64,000 bases of DNA from Mucilaginibacter galii. Its GTDB lineage: Bacteria > Bacteroidota > Bacteroidia > Sphingobacteriales > Sphingobacteriaceae. The position numbers and the translations under genes were made by a program. The stretch lies in the NCBI RefSeq assembly GCF_014635825.1, contig NZ_BMDO01000001.1:62001-126000 (forward strand), read 5' to 3'. The stretch's first letter is position 1. Every line of letters starts with the position of its first letter. Below, one piece after another: positions 43,607 through 51,933 of the stretch. The notes under the pieces are model-generated. The model was not told the origin of the DNA, ran no database searches, and worked only from the letters and a program-made list of their open reading frames with translations.

Positions 43607-44485
43607 TTAATAGTTGCGGGCATCTAATCCCCACAATAATTTATTTCTTAGCGTTTGCAGGTAACTCTCATTATTAAGCCTTACGAGGTTAAGTTTGAAG
43701 CCGGCCTTGCGAATGTCAAACTTCATATTGGTATCTATCACCGCCGTGCGCGAATCACAAGAGATCAAATAATTAGCACTGCGGGTTTCTACCTCGAAGG
43801 TTAGTGTACAGCTATCGGGCAGTACAATTGGCCTCACGTTTAAATTATGTGGCGATATAGGTGTAACTACAATGGTGTCTGACTGCGGTAAAATGATAGG
43901 TCCGCCGCAACTTAACGAATAAGCGGTAGAGCCGGTAGCTGTGGAAATAATAATACCATCGCCCCAATAGGTGTTTAAAAATTCTCCGTTAAGATAGGCG
44001 TGCATGGTGATCATGGCGGCATCATCCCGCTTGTGGATGGTAATATCGTTGAGGGCAAAGTTTTCGTTTCCAAAAACGGAGGCATCTGAACAAATGCTGA
44101 TAAGCTCGCGACTGTCAATGGAAAACTCTTTGTTTACAACTGCATAAATAGCGGCGGCAATATCGTTTTTGTTTACGCTGGCTAAATACCCCAAACGCCC
44201 AAAATTAATACCGATTACCGGGATGCCGCTATCGCGTATAAGGGTAACCATATCCAGCAGTGTACCATCGCCGCCCAGGGTAATTACCAGGTCAATAAAG
44301 CCGCTTAATTCGCGATTGGCTTCAAGTACAGGATAAGCAGAAATATTGATCTGATCTTTAAGTGAACCGTAAAGCTGGTGATGAATATAAACTTCGACAG
44401 GGTGTTGTGACAGGGCATCAAATACTTGCTGTATATAAGGGAGTACGGTATCGTTAAACTGCCTGCCGTAGATTGCTATCTTCAT
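43607..44485 (-). CDS. nadK: NAD kinase
   Basis: 292 residues. Makes NADP from NAD using ATP or polyphosphate. Signature GGDGTLLDMV at 71-80, the NDITIHK loop, and GDGIIISTATGSTAYSLSCGG. It lies 3 bp after the CBS gene, in the hydrolase-CBS-nadK-DUF6089 run. Confidence 0.96.
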   Translation of the reverse strand: MKIAIYGRQFNDTVLPYIQQVFDALSQHPVEVYIHHQLYGSLKDQINISAYPVLEANRELSGFIDLVITLGGDGTLLDMVTLIRDSGIPVIGINFGRLGYLASVNKNDIAAAIYAVVNKEFSIDSRELISICSDASVFGNENFALNDITIHKRDDAAMITMHAYLNGEFLNTYWGDGIIISTATGSTAYSLSCGGPIILPQSDTIVVTPISPHNLNVRPIVLPDSCTLTFEVETRSANYLISCDSRTAVIDTNMKFDIRKAGFKLNLVRLNNESYLQTLRNKLLWGLDARNY

Positions 44486-44488
44486 AAA

Positions 44489-45148
44489 TTAAATGTTCAG
44501 ATAATTCATGAACGATTCGTACCGGTTCTTCGAATTATCTTCGCCATCATTGTGATTAAAGGTTGCCTTTACATCGTACCCGTAACGCAAAAAGGCGGCG
44601 TTGATGGATGATATATCGGGTTTATTAAGTTTGAGGGTGACCTCCATTTTGGTACTATCAGGGAAGGTACGCACGTACGAACTCAGGATCTGCGCGTTGT
44701 CTGACTCCACTATCTGCGCCATTTGCGTCATGGAGTTCTCTTTATTGCTCACCTCCAACACAATGATACCGCCTGGTTGGGCTACAGCTGTAATTTCAGC
44801 AAAGTAGTTGTTCATTGCGTTATGATCAATCACCCCGTCGTAATTCTTAGAAGAATCAAGTACCGGCACCATGCTTAGTTTATGCTCGTAAAACATGCGC
44901 ACCACGTCGTACACGTGTTGCTCTTCGTATACAAAAGCATTTACATGCAAGTGCGGTAATGAGCTTATAGGCAGACTATGGTCGGGCTCGGTTATATCAG
45001 CCTCGGCCAGCATGCCTATAAATTGCTGATCATTCACAACAGGCAGGTGCCGCACCCTAAATTCAACCATACGGTCTATCGCACGCTGTATGGTATCGGT
45101 TGTGGTAACCGGTGGTATGGTGTCGGCAGCTAACTCTATTGCAAGCAT
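44489..45148 (-). CDS. CBS-domain protein with ACT-like C-terminus
   Basis: 219 residues. Two CBS domains (LAADTIPPVTTTDTIQRAID, VYEEQHVYDVVRMFYEHKLS), which bind adenine nucleotides, then an ACT-like domain (VLEVSNKENSMTQMAQIVES). It resembles AcuB-type proteins. Its target is unknown; placement with nadK suggests a link to nucleotide status. Confidence 0.88.
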   Translation of the reverse strand: MLAIELAADTIPPVTTTDTIQRAIDRMVEFRVRHLPVVNDQQFIGMLAEADITEPDHSLPISSLPHLHVNAFVYEEQHVYDVVRMFYEHKLSMVPVLDSSKNYDGVIDHNAMNNYFAEITAVAQPGGIIVLEVSNKENSMTQMAQIVESDNAQILSSYVRTFPDSTKMEVTLKLNKPDISSINAAFLRYGYDVKATFNHNDGEDNSKNRYESFMNYLNI

Positions 45149-45152
45149 AATG

Positions 45153-45920
45153 TTAAACTTTGGTTTTCAAATATTCCAGGTATTCATTCAACAACCGGTT
45201 AAACTCCGTCGGTCGCTCCATCATGGGCGCATGTCCGCATTTGTCTACCCAGTATATTTTAGAATCGGGCAGCAGCTGGTTAAATTCAACAGCCACCTCG
45301 GGCGGGGTTATCTTATCATCTTTACCCCAAATGAGGCCAACCGGTATCTTGATCTTTTTCAAGTCTTTAGCCATATTATGCCTGATAGCCGATTTAGCCA
45401 TAGCCAATATACGTATAACTTTCGACCGGTCGTTAATCATGATAAAAACTTCATCTACCAGATCTTTAGTAGCCGTAGCCGGATCATAGAATGTATATTC
45501 TACTTTTTCCTTTACAAAATCATAACTCTCGCGTTTAGGGAACGTACCGCCAAAAGCGTTTTCGTACAAACCCGAACTGCCGGTTAACACCAGCGACTTA
45601 ATTCTTTCGGGGTGTGCCAGTGTATAAATTAATCCAACGTGTCCACCAAGGGAGTTGCCTATCAAGGTAATATTATCCAAATCTTTATGCTTAATAAAAC
45701 GATGGACGTGCTTACTTAGTGTTTTAACACCGGTAGTTAATATTGGCAGATCATAAATGGGCAGTATGGGGATAATAACGCGGTAGCGGTCTTTAAAATG
45801 ATCAATAACCTCCTCCCAGTTGCTTAAAGCACCCATTAGGCCATGCAGCAGCAATAACACCTCGCCCTGGCCTTCATCGATGTATATAAATCCTTTTTCC
45901 TCTTTAAGCACAAATTTCAT
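45153..45920 (-). CDS. Alpha/beta hydrolase
   Basis: 255 residues. Nucleophile elbow GNSLGG with Ser90, oxyanion HGLMG, likely Asp in WGKDDKITPPE and His in KCGHAPMMERP. No signal peptide. First gene of the hydrolase-CBS-nadK-DUF6089 unit (4-bp gap to CBS). Substrate unknown. Confidence 0.9.
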   Translation of the reverse strand: MKFVLKEEKGFIYIDEGQGEVLLLLHGLMGALSNWEEVIDHFKDRYRVIIPILPIYDLPILTTGVKTLSKHVHRFIKHKDLDNITLIGNSLGGHVGLIYTLAHPERIKSLVLTGSSGLYENAFGGTFPKRESYDFVKEKVEYTFYDPATATKDLVDEVFIMINDRSKVIRILAMAKSAIRHNMAKDLKKIKIPVGLIWGKDDKITPPEVAVEFNQLLPDSKIYWVDKCGHAPMMERPTEFNRLLNEYLEYLKTKV

Positions 45921-46052
45921 ATCGGGAAGTGTAATAGCTATATAAATAACGGTCAGTACATTATACCATTTTTAAAAACGGTATAAAACATTATAATTTT
46001 GGTTATAAAATTAGGTTTTTGAAACAGAGTTACAATACTCTTAACAAATATA

Positions 46053-46502
46053 TTAGGCCAATAATTGTTTTACCACTTCAGATATTGTTTTGCCATCGGC
46101 TTTGCCGGCCAGTTCTTTGTTGGCGGCACCCATAACCTTACCCATGTCTTTAACCGAGGTTGCACCTACCCTGCTAATTAAATCTTTCAGGAAAGTTTCT
46201 ACCTCCTCACGGCTCATTTGCTTAGGCAGGTAAGCTTCTATATATTCCATTTCTTCCTTCTCAATCTGGTACAGATCAGGACGGTTTTGCGCCTGGTAGA
46301 TATCGGCCGATTCTTTACGTTGCTTAACCAGCTTTTGCAAAACCTTGATCTCGGCTTCTTCGCTTACTTCCTCGGCAGCACCTTTTTCGGTTTTGGCTAA
46401 CAACAATGCCGATTTTACGGCACGCAAGGCACGCAAACGGGCTTCCTGTTTGCCCAGCATGGCTTGTTTAATATCTTGGTTTATTTGGGTTTCTAATGAC
46501 AT
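46053..46502 (-). CDS. GatB/YqeY domain-containing protein
   Basis: 149 residues, all helical. YqeY family: INQDIKQAMLGKQEARLRAL at the N-terminus, EIKVLQKLVKQRKESADIYQ, and a C-terminal GatB-like domain (VGATSVKDMGKVMGAANKEL). Related to the tail of tRNA amidotransferase GatB, with possible tRNA binding. Monocistronic. Confidence 0.93.
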   Translation of the reverse strand: MSLETQINQDIKQAMLGKQEARLRALRAVKSALLLAKTEKGAAEEVSEEAEIKVLQKLVKQRKESADIYQAQNRPDLYQIEKEEMEYIEAYLPKQMSREEVETFLKDLISRVGATSVKDMGKVMGAANKELAGKADGKTISEVVKQLLA

Positions 46503-46548
46503 GATAGTTATTAAGTTATTAGGTTGTTAAGTTATTGGTTGGCCCATA

Positions 46549-46695
46549 CCGTCATTGCGAGGTACGAAGCAATCTCTGCGGAGGCTAACAAAGCGTTTAC
46601 CCTTGCGTGCAGGGATTATTAATGCATTGTTTGTTTTCAATGGTATTAATGAACTCCCTTTGGTCGGTTGTCTTCGCTATCGCTCGCAAAGACGA
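46549..46695. repeat. Degenerate REP-like repeat, CCGTCATTGCG family
   Basis: Begins with 28 bp identical to 8374-8401 (CCGTCATTGCGAGGTACG...) and ends near TCTTCGCTATCGCTCGCAAA; the centre has drifted. It lies between yqeY and the SDR gene. Confidence 0.7.
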
Positions 46696-46704
46696 TTATT
46701 TAAA

Positions 46705-47463
46705 TTATCCTCTAAATATAGTACCTGCGTTTGCCTGTGCGGTTGGCATTAATAACATATCGTTTACGTTTACGTGGGCAGGGCGCGAAGCTACGTACCA
46801 AATGGCATCGGCTACGTCTTCGGCGCTTAACGGGGTAAAGCCTTCATAAACTTTTTCAGCCCGTTCCTTATCGCCTTTAAAGCGCACTTCCGAAAATTCG
46901 GTTTCTACAGCGCCGGGGTGTATGGCCGTTACCTTGATGCCATGGGGCAACAAATCTAAACGCATGCCCTGGTTCAGCGCATCAACGGCCGCTTTGGTAG
47001 CGCAATATACGTTACCATTAGTATATACATTTTTACCGGCTATGGAGCCCAGGTTAATGATATGTCCTTTGCCATTCGTGATCATCCAGTTAGACACGAT
47101 CTTGCTTACGTAAAGCAGGCCCTTAATGTTGGTATCTATCATGGTATCCCAGTCGTCCGTGTTTCCGTTTTGTATGGGATCCAAGCCCTGGCTTAACCCA
47201 GCATTGTTGACCAGCACATCTACCAATTTCATTTCGGCCGGCAAAGTTTCAAGATGGTGGGCCACATGCTCCTTACTGCGAATATCGAATGCAGCTACAG
47301 CAATGCGTACATTATACGTACTATTTAAATTTTGCGCCAGTTGATCTAACCTGTCCTGACGGCGACCCGTTAAAATAAGATCGTAGCCTTCGCGGGCAAA
47401 TAAATGTGCACAGGCCTCGCCTATTCCGGCAGTGGCACCTGTTATTAAAGCAATTTTAGCCAT
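46705..47463 (-). CDS. SDR family NAD(P)-dependent oxidoreductase (YdfG-like)
   Basis: 252 residues. Rossmann start LITGATAGIGEACAH (TGxxxGIG), NNAG in VDVLVNNAGLSQGLDP, catalytic Tyr-xxx-Lys in VYCATKAAVDAL, and the NLGSIAGKNVY Ser. It matches YdfG-type serine/3-hydroxy acid dehydrogenases. Substrate is uncertain. Confidence 0.92.
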   Translation of the reverse strand: MAKIALITGATAGIGEACAHLFAREGYDLILTGRRQDRLDQLAQNLNSTYNVRIAVAAFDIRSKEHVAHHLETLPAEMKLVDVLVNNAGLSQGLDPIQNGNTDDWDTMIDTNIKGLLYVSKIVSNWMITNGKGHIINLGSIAGKNVYTNGNVYCATKAAVDALNQGMRLDLLPHGIKVTAIHPGAVETEFSEVRFKGDKERAEKVYEGFTPLSAEDVADAIWYVASRPAHVNVNDMLLMPTAQANAGTIFRG

Positions 47464-47813
47464 AGATATTTAACTAAGCAGGCGAAATTATGTTTTTTAT
47501 CCTTGTCTGAACCAGAATTTGAAGAATTAATAGAATTTACTGAATTATATGACTTGAATGTTATTGAAGGTGGTATATGCATTTTTGGATATTAGTCCGC
47601 AGACCTCGTGACGTATCTTAGTTTGAACGTTAACACTTAATTTAATTCTAAGCTTATAAAAGTAAGCGTGGACGCTTACTTTAAAATGCATTCAGGCGTG
47701 GACGCATGAATGAGCGAGTTGTATTGTAAACTGCTGAATAAGCAAATTTTATTTTGAAACACTTAAATAGGAAATTCTGAAAGTTCAACTAATTTTTCAA
47801 ATTCCTGTTCAGA
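47464..47813. other. Intergenic region between SDR and porT genes
   Basis: No gene seen. Holds two hairpins of the TGGA-loop family (47661-47710). Confidence 0.6.
47661..47710. repeat. Half-cluster of two TGGA-loop hairpins
   Basis: 47661-47680 (AGTAAGCG, loop TGGA, CGCTTACT) and 47691-47710 (TTCAGGCG, loop TGGA, CGCATGAA, one arm mismatch). Order, loops and the ATTTTAA linker match the inner/outer hairpins of the clusters at 9.5 and 63.1 kb. Confidence 0.8.
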
Positions 47814-48539
47814 CTACTCAAAATGCAAACTGAACATAATACTATGCAAAAACAACTTGCTTATTGGATTTGAAAAAGGCGTGTTCTCTGCAATAAGAAC
47901 GTTGCCAAAAGAGTTACCCACTTTAATTTCGGGCGACATCTTGAAGTACTCAAAATAAATATCAAAGCCAAAACCAGCTTCGTACGATGCAAAGCCGCGG
48001 TTGTTACGGATCTTGCGTTGCAGCGGAGCTTCGTTTTCATCAACCTGCCCTTTGCTTACCTCCATAGAATATTTGGCTCCGCCTACCAGGTAAGCCCTTA
48101 CGTTACCAATTTTATCAGACCGTAGTTTGAGCAGCAATGGTATCTCTACCGTAGTGCTTTGCACCTGGCGGTTGGCATTTTGCGATGGCGTTTTGTAAGT
48201 ATAGTTAAGTTCACGGTCGGCAAAAACCAGCGCGGGTGTAGTGCGTACCTCCAGGTTCTCGCTCAGGCGGTAACGGGTAATAAAACCTACGGTAAAACCG
48301 GGCGATGAACGCGAGGTGATACTGGTTAGCGAATCGGTAATATTTCTATTGATCTCTGCATCGTAAAAAGGTGTGCGCCAGTCAGGCTTTTTTACGATCT
48401 TATAGTTTTGATTAAGGTACTGAAAACTAAAACCGAAGCTCACCTTATTATCATCGGCACCGCCACCCCAGGCCTGCGCATTAACCAACCGGCTAAACAG
48501 CAGGGCCGCAAACAATAAAAGGGCTTTAGGCAAATTCAT
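47814..48539 (-). CDS. porT: PorT-like type IX secretion system protein
   Basis: About 241 residues from the ATG at 48539; signal peptide (ALLLFAALLFSRLVNAQ). Outer-membrane barrel pattern throughout (VSFGFSFQYLNQNYKIVKK, GFASYEAGFGFDIYFEYFK), ending LHSIMFSLHFE. The assignment rests on the barrel type and on its conserved position immediately after ubiE, as for PorT/SprT in Bacteroidota. PorT helps secretion and gliding in the family. The gap to ubiE is 4 bp. Confidence 0.85.
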   Translation of the reverse strand: MNLPKALLLFAALLFSRLVNAQAWGGGADDNKVSFGFSFQYLNQNYKIVKKPDWRTPFYDAEINRNITDSLTSITSRSSPGFTVGFITRYRLSENLEVRTTPALVFADRELNYTYKTPSQNANRQVQSTTVEIPLLLKLRSDKIGNVRAYLVGGAKYSMEVSKGQVDENEAPLQRKIRNNRGFASYEAGFGFDIYFEYFKMSPEIKVGNSFGNVLIAENTPFSNPISKLFLHSIMFSLHFE

Positions 48540-48543
48540 TCCT

Positions 48544-49275
48544 TTATTTAATACCGGTATATATGGAACAAATACCAAAGGTAAGCGGCCTGTTCTTTGT
48601 GTTTTTAAAACCAACTTTATCCATCATGGCCACAAAATCTTTTCCATCCGGAAAGGCAGCTACAGACTCGGGCAGGTATGAATAAGCGCGCGAATCTTTA
48701 GAGAACAGCTTGCCTATACCGGGTGTGATGTATTTGAAATAAAAGTTATACAGCTGCTTAACAGGGAAACCTTTGGGCTTAGAAAACTCAAGCACTACGG
48801 CTTTACCTCCAGGTTTTAAAACCCTGAGCATATCGGCCAAACCAACTTCAAGGTTTTCAAAATTACGCACGCCATAAGCTACAGTAAGAGCATCAAACTC
48901 GTTATCAGCAAAAGGCAGTTTTTCCGAGTCGCCCAACCTAACCTCGAAACGTTTGCTTAGCTTACGCTTGGTTATTTTTTCCTTAGCTATCTCCAGCATC
49001 CCGGCAGAAATATCAACGCCAATGATTTGATCGGGTTGTAATATCTTCAGGGCCTCGAAAGCAAAATCGCCGGTACCGGTAGCTACATCTAGTATGCGTT
49101 TAGGCTGCTGTGCTTTAAGCTCATTTATGGCAATTTTACGCCAAATGATATCAATACCCAACGACATGAAGTGGTTCAAAAAATCATAAGTTTTAGATAT
49201 GTTATTAAACATATCGGCCACCTGTTCTTTTTTAGTTGCCTGCTGATTTTGATAGGGCGTTACAGTTTTACTCAT
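48544..49275 (-). CDS. ubiE: Demethylmenaquinone/ubiquinone methyltransferase
   Basis: 243 residues from the ATG at 49275 (MSKTVTPYQNQQ); the upstream frame is not family-like. SAM-binding ILDVATGTGDFAFEAL, then YGVRNFENLEVGLADMLRVL and GGKAVVLEFSKP. Methylates demethylmenaquinone, feeding the respiratory chain (complex I genes lie upstream on the map). Near-consensus TATCTTTA box ends 6 nt before the start. Confidence 0.95.
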   Translation of the reverse strand: MSKTVTPYQNQQATKKEQVADMFNNISKTYDFLNHFMSLGIDIIWRKIAINELKAQQPKRILDVATGTGDFAFEALKILQPDQIIGVDISAGMLEIAKEKITKRKLSKRFEVRLGDSEKLPFADNEFDALTVAYGVRNFENLEVGLADMLRVLKPGGKAVVLEFSKPKGFPVKQLYNFYFKYITPGIGKLFSKDSRAYSYLPESVAAFPDGKDFVAMMDKVGFKNTKNRPLTFGICSIYTGIK

Positions 49276-49451
49276 GGGCTGTAAAGATAGTGAATTTGTG
49301 ATTATGCTGTGGCGGATTTGCAGCCGGGTTGTAAGATATGACACTATACACTTCCATTATATGTGCACCTAATAAAGCTTAAGTTAGAAATTTATCTTAA
49401 CCATTAAAACAATTGCCTTACATAGCCGGTTTAATTACTAAATATATTAGT

Positions 49452-49724
49452 ATGACAACTGAAGATAAAGATCAAACCGGAGACTTGTTTGAAGATAACA
49501 ACACCGGCAATACCACAAACGAAACGGGTGATGTAAAAGGCTCGAACACCGAAAAAGACCCGGACGATTGGACAACCGGCGATGAGCCTATGACCGGCGC
49601 ACAGCATTCGTATTTAAAAACACTGTCTGACGAAGCAAAGGAAGAGTTTGATGAAAGTTTAAACAAGGCAGAAGCGTCTAAAAAAATAGACGAACTGCAG
49701 CACAAAACCGGAAGAGGATTATAA
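49452..49724 (+). CDS. DUF3072 domain-containing protein
   Basis: About 90 residues from the ATG at 49452 (MTTEDKDQTGDLFEDN). Acidic, disordered N-terminus then DPDDWTTGDEPMTGAQHSYL and KTLSDEAKEEFDESLNKAEA with ASKKIDELQ, the DUF3072 core. Small soluble protein of unknown role. Divergent from ubiE. Confidence 0.85.
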   Translation: MTTEDKDQTGDLFEDNNTGNTTNETGDVKGSNTEKDPDDWTTGDEPMTGAQHSYLKTLSDEAKEEFDESLNKAEASKKIDELQHKTGRGL

Positions 49725-49807
49725 GAGTTTAGTAATAAGTTGTGGGGAGCGAGGTTCGAAGTTAAATAATTATACACCTCAACTTCGCTTCCCGCAGCTT
49801 TAATTAG

Positions 49808-50230
49808 TTAATCAGACATCCGGTTGGCATCGGCAAAGGTTTTCATCATTCCTAAAATGGAGCTGGTTTCTGCTGCAATCCAGTTCTTACCTAAAGACTT
49901 AGGATCGGTAAATCCGCCTAACTCTTGCAGTTCCTTTGCACTGGCTGATTTAAAGCCCATAGACCAGTGCGGAAAATTGGGTGTATCTATATCACCCTCG
50001 GCCATCTTTATAATATTCTTATGCCTTTGATCGGCAATAATGGTTTCATAGGTTTTGGTCAGCACATCAGCATCACCTTCCAACACTTGTATAAAAGTAC
50101 CTTCTCCATACAGCAGCATTCCGGTAAGATTATTTCGCTGATTATTTTTACGGCTTACGGCCAGTATATCAAGCAATTCGTCCTGGTTAAGTAAACGATA
50201 GGCAGTGCTGATGTAAACAAGATATTTCAT
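49808..50230 (-). CDS. BLUF-domain blue-light sensor protein
   Basis: 140 residues, a single BLUF domain binding FAD. Photocycle residues are complete: Tyr6 (VYIS), Asn30, Gln48 (FIQVLEG), Trp89 and Met91 (WSMGF), at the same spacing as Tyr21, Asn45, Gln63, Trp104 and Met106 of AppA. The C-terminal helices are short, so it probably signals through a partner. Expression is likely from the -7 box inside the inverted repeat just upstream. Confidence 0.93.
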   Translation of the reverse strand: MKYLVYISTAYRLLNQDELLDILAVSRKNNQRNNLTGMLLYGEGTFIQVLEGDADVLTKTYETIIADQRHKNIIKMAEGDIDTPNFPHWSMGFKSASAKELQELGGFTDPKSLGKNWIAAETSSILGMMKTFADANRMSD

Positions 50231-50235
50231 GAGTG

Positions 50236-50271
50236 TAGTATGTGCAGCAAATATATCAGCTGCACATACTA
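50236..50271 (-). promoter_or_regulatory. Perfect 13-bp inverted repeat containing the BLUF -7 box
   Basis: Arms TAGTATGTGCAGC (50236-50248) and its complement (50259-50271), 10-bp centre. On the minus strand the centre reads TATATTTG at 50255-50248, a perfect -7 box, so the promoter lies inside the dyad, 6 bp from the BLUF ATG. Looks like an operator; the binding protein is unknown. Confidence 0.7.
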
Positions 50272-50333
50272 ATTCTCACAACTTACCGAACTAAATGATC
50301 CGGTTATTAATAAATTAATTTGCGACTTTAATT

Positions 50334-50705
50334 TCAGGCGGCAGTGCGGATGCTGTCGTCAACCATACCTATCAGTTGTGCAACATCAAACGGTTTCGGT
50401 AATATAGCATCGGGAGGGCCTGGCTGACTGTAACACTCTTCAATATCGTCCCTGCCCGAACACAGTATAACACTAATACCGTTATAAGTTTTAGATTGCT
50501 TTATAATGCCGCACAGGTCGCGTCCGTCGCCATCGGGCAGTTGCGCATCTAAAATAATTAAACCAGGTTGGTATGTACCTATACACTCAAACAAGCCGGC
50601 TGCTCTGCTCAAAGTTTCCACCTCATAACCTTGTGTACTCAAGATCTGTGACATGAGGCTTAACATAAATTCGTTATCGTCTACTACTAAAATCTTGTTT
50701 TTCAT
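50334..50705 (-). CDS. Single-domain response regulator (receiver)
   Basis: 123 residues from the ATG at 50705. Receiver fold: acidic pair Asp9-Asp10, phospho-acceptor Asp53 (LIILDAQLPDGDG), Ser83 in place of Thr (ILCSGRDD), Lys104 (LPKPFD). No output domain, so it acts by protein contact. Next to the BLUF gene on the same strand, with no histidine kinase nearby. Confidence 0.9.
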   Translation of the reverse strand: MKNKILVVDDNEFMLSLMSQILSTQGYEVETLSRAAGLFECIGTYQPGLIILDAQLPDGDGRDLCGIIKQSKTYNGISVILCSGRDDIEECYSQPGPPDAILPKPFDVAQLIGMVDDSIRTAA

Positions 50706-50866
50706 GTTTGCCAAATTTGTACAAACGCATAATTACAAAGCCCATGCCACCAACAACCAATAGTTAATAAATATAACCATGGTTAATAAATTTATAGCTT
50801 TTACATATACGTATACAGTCATTCTGCTTATAAGCTCTAAAAAATATTTTTTTACTTTTATGGCCG

Positions 50867-51445
50867 ATGGATAGTGGCCTGAATTTGATACTCAATAACG
50901 TAAGTAAACATACAATGCTTACTCCTGCCGAAAAAGATATCTTCACCCAGATGCTGCAGTCCAAAAAACTAAAGCGCAAGCAACATTGGGTGGCCACCGG
51001 CGATATATGCCGGCATTCGGCCTTTGTAATTTCGGGATGTTTACGGGGATATACGGTAGATGCCAACGGCTTTGAGCATGTGCTTAGCTTTGCCCCTACC
51101 GACTGGTGGATGGCTGATATGTACAGCCTGATTACCCACCAGCCCGGCAGTCTAAACATTGAAGCATTAGAAGAAACCGAAATGTTGCTGCTCCCTAAAA
51201 CTGCCCAGGAAGAATTATATAAGTTAGTACCTAAGTTTGAGCACGTTTTCCGCATACTGGCCGAAAAATCTTTGATTGCCTACCAGCAACGCCTGATAGA
51301 TAACCTGAGCCTGCCCGCCGCCGAGCGCTATTCCCGCTTTTGCAGCCGCTACCCTACCCTTATTTACCACCTGCCGCAAAAACAAATAGCCTCCTACATA
51401 GGCGTAACGCCCGAATTTTTCAGTAAGATGCGCAAAGGCATGTAG
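50867..51445 (+). CDS. Crp/Fnr-family transcriptional regulator
   Basis: 192 residues. N-terminal cyclic-nucleotide-binding-type barrel (HWVATGDICRHSAFVISGCL) lacking the full arginine/phosphate cassette, so its ligand is uncertain, and a C-terminal helix-turn-helix (KQIASYIGVTPEFFSKMRKG). The TAG stop shares its last G with the first unit of a heptamer array, so the natural C-terminus may have been altered. A TACTTTTA box ends 7 nt before the ATG. Confidence 0.9.
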   Translation: MDSGLNLILNNVSKHTMLTPAEKDIFTQMLQSKKLKRKQHWVATGDICRHSAFVISGCLRGYTVDANGFEHVLSFAPTDWWMADMYSLITHQPGSLNIEALEETEMLLLPKTAQEELYKLVPKFEHVFRILAEKSLIAYQQRLIDNLSLPAAERYSRFCSRYPTLIYHLPQKQIASYIGVTPEFFSKMRKGM

Positions 51446-51538
51446 TTGTGAGTTGTGAGTTGTGAGTTGTGAGTTGTGAGTTGTGAGTTGTGAGTTGTGA
51501 GTTGTGAGTTGTGAGTTGTGAGTTGTGAGTTGTGAGTT
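51445..51538. repeat. Tandem array of heptamer GTTGTGA, about 13.4 copies
   Basis: 94 bp of perfect 7-bp direct repeats without spacers, starting on the last G of the regulator's TAG stop codon. The unit differs by a single base from the GTCGTGA array at 8198-8329. Confidence 0.98.
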
Positions 51539-51933
51539 TAGGGAAACTTGACCCTGGATCAGGTTGTTTTGACTTGATCGTTATAATCTAAAATTCTGTA
51601 GATTAATTAATCCTGTAAATTATCATTCAGCTAAAACCATTCAAACTATATTAACTTCTGATAAACATTCATTTAACATTACATTATTGCATTAATTTTA
51701 GAATGTTTGCTTACGTAATAACACACAACAAATTGAACAGTATTTCAGTCAACTACTTAAGTTCTTACACCTTCACAAATATTTGATTTACAACATTATA
51801 ACATTATATTAAATACGACACTGAACCTTCAACCAACAAATTACAATACGAGGAGAAAATTGTGCATAAAATGAACCCATTTTTATCTAAAAAAAGTACA
51901 CTTTTGCACAACTAAAAAAAGGACAAATAAAGA
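51446..51933. other. Long AT-rich leader region before the arginine decarboxylase gene
   Basis: After the heptamer array, about 390 bp of AT-rich DNA with no gene I can support. Likely holds the speA promoter (CACTTTTG near 51899-51906) about 30 bp before the ATG. Confidence 0.5.

Noticed and set aside
51871..51915. 14-codon leader peptide before arginine decarboxylase
   Set aside because: The likely promoter lies within it, and no attenuator-type hairpin follows.
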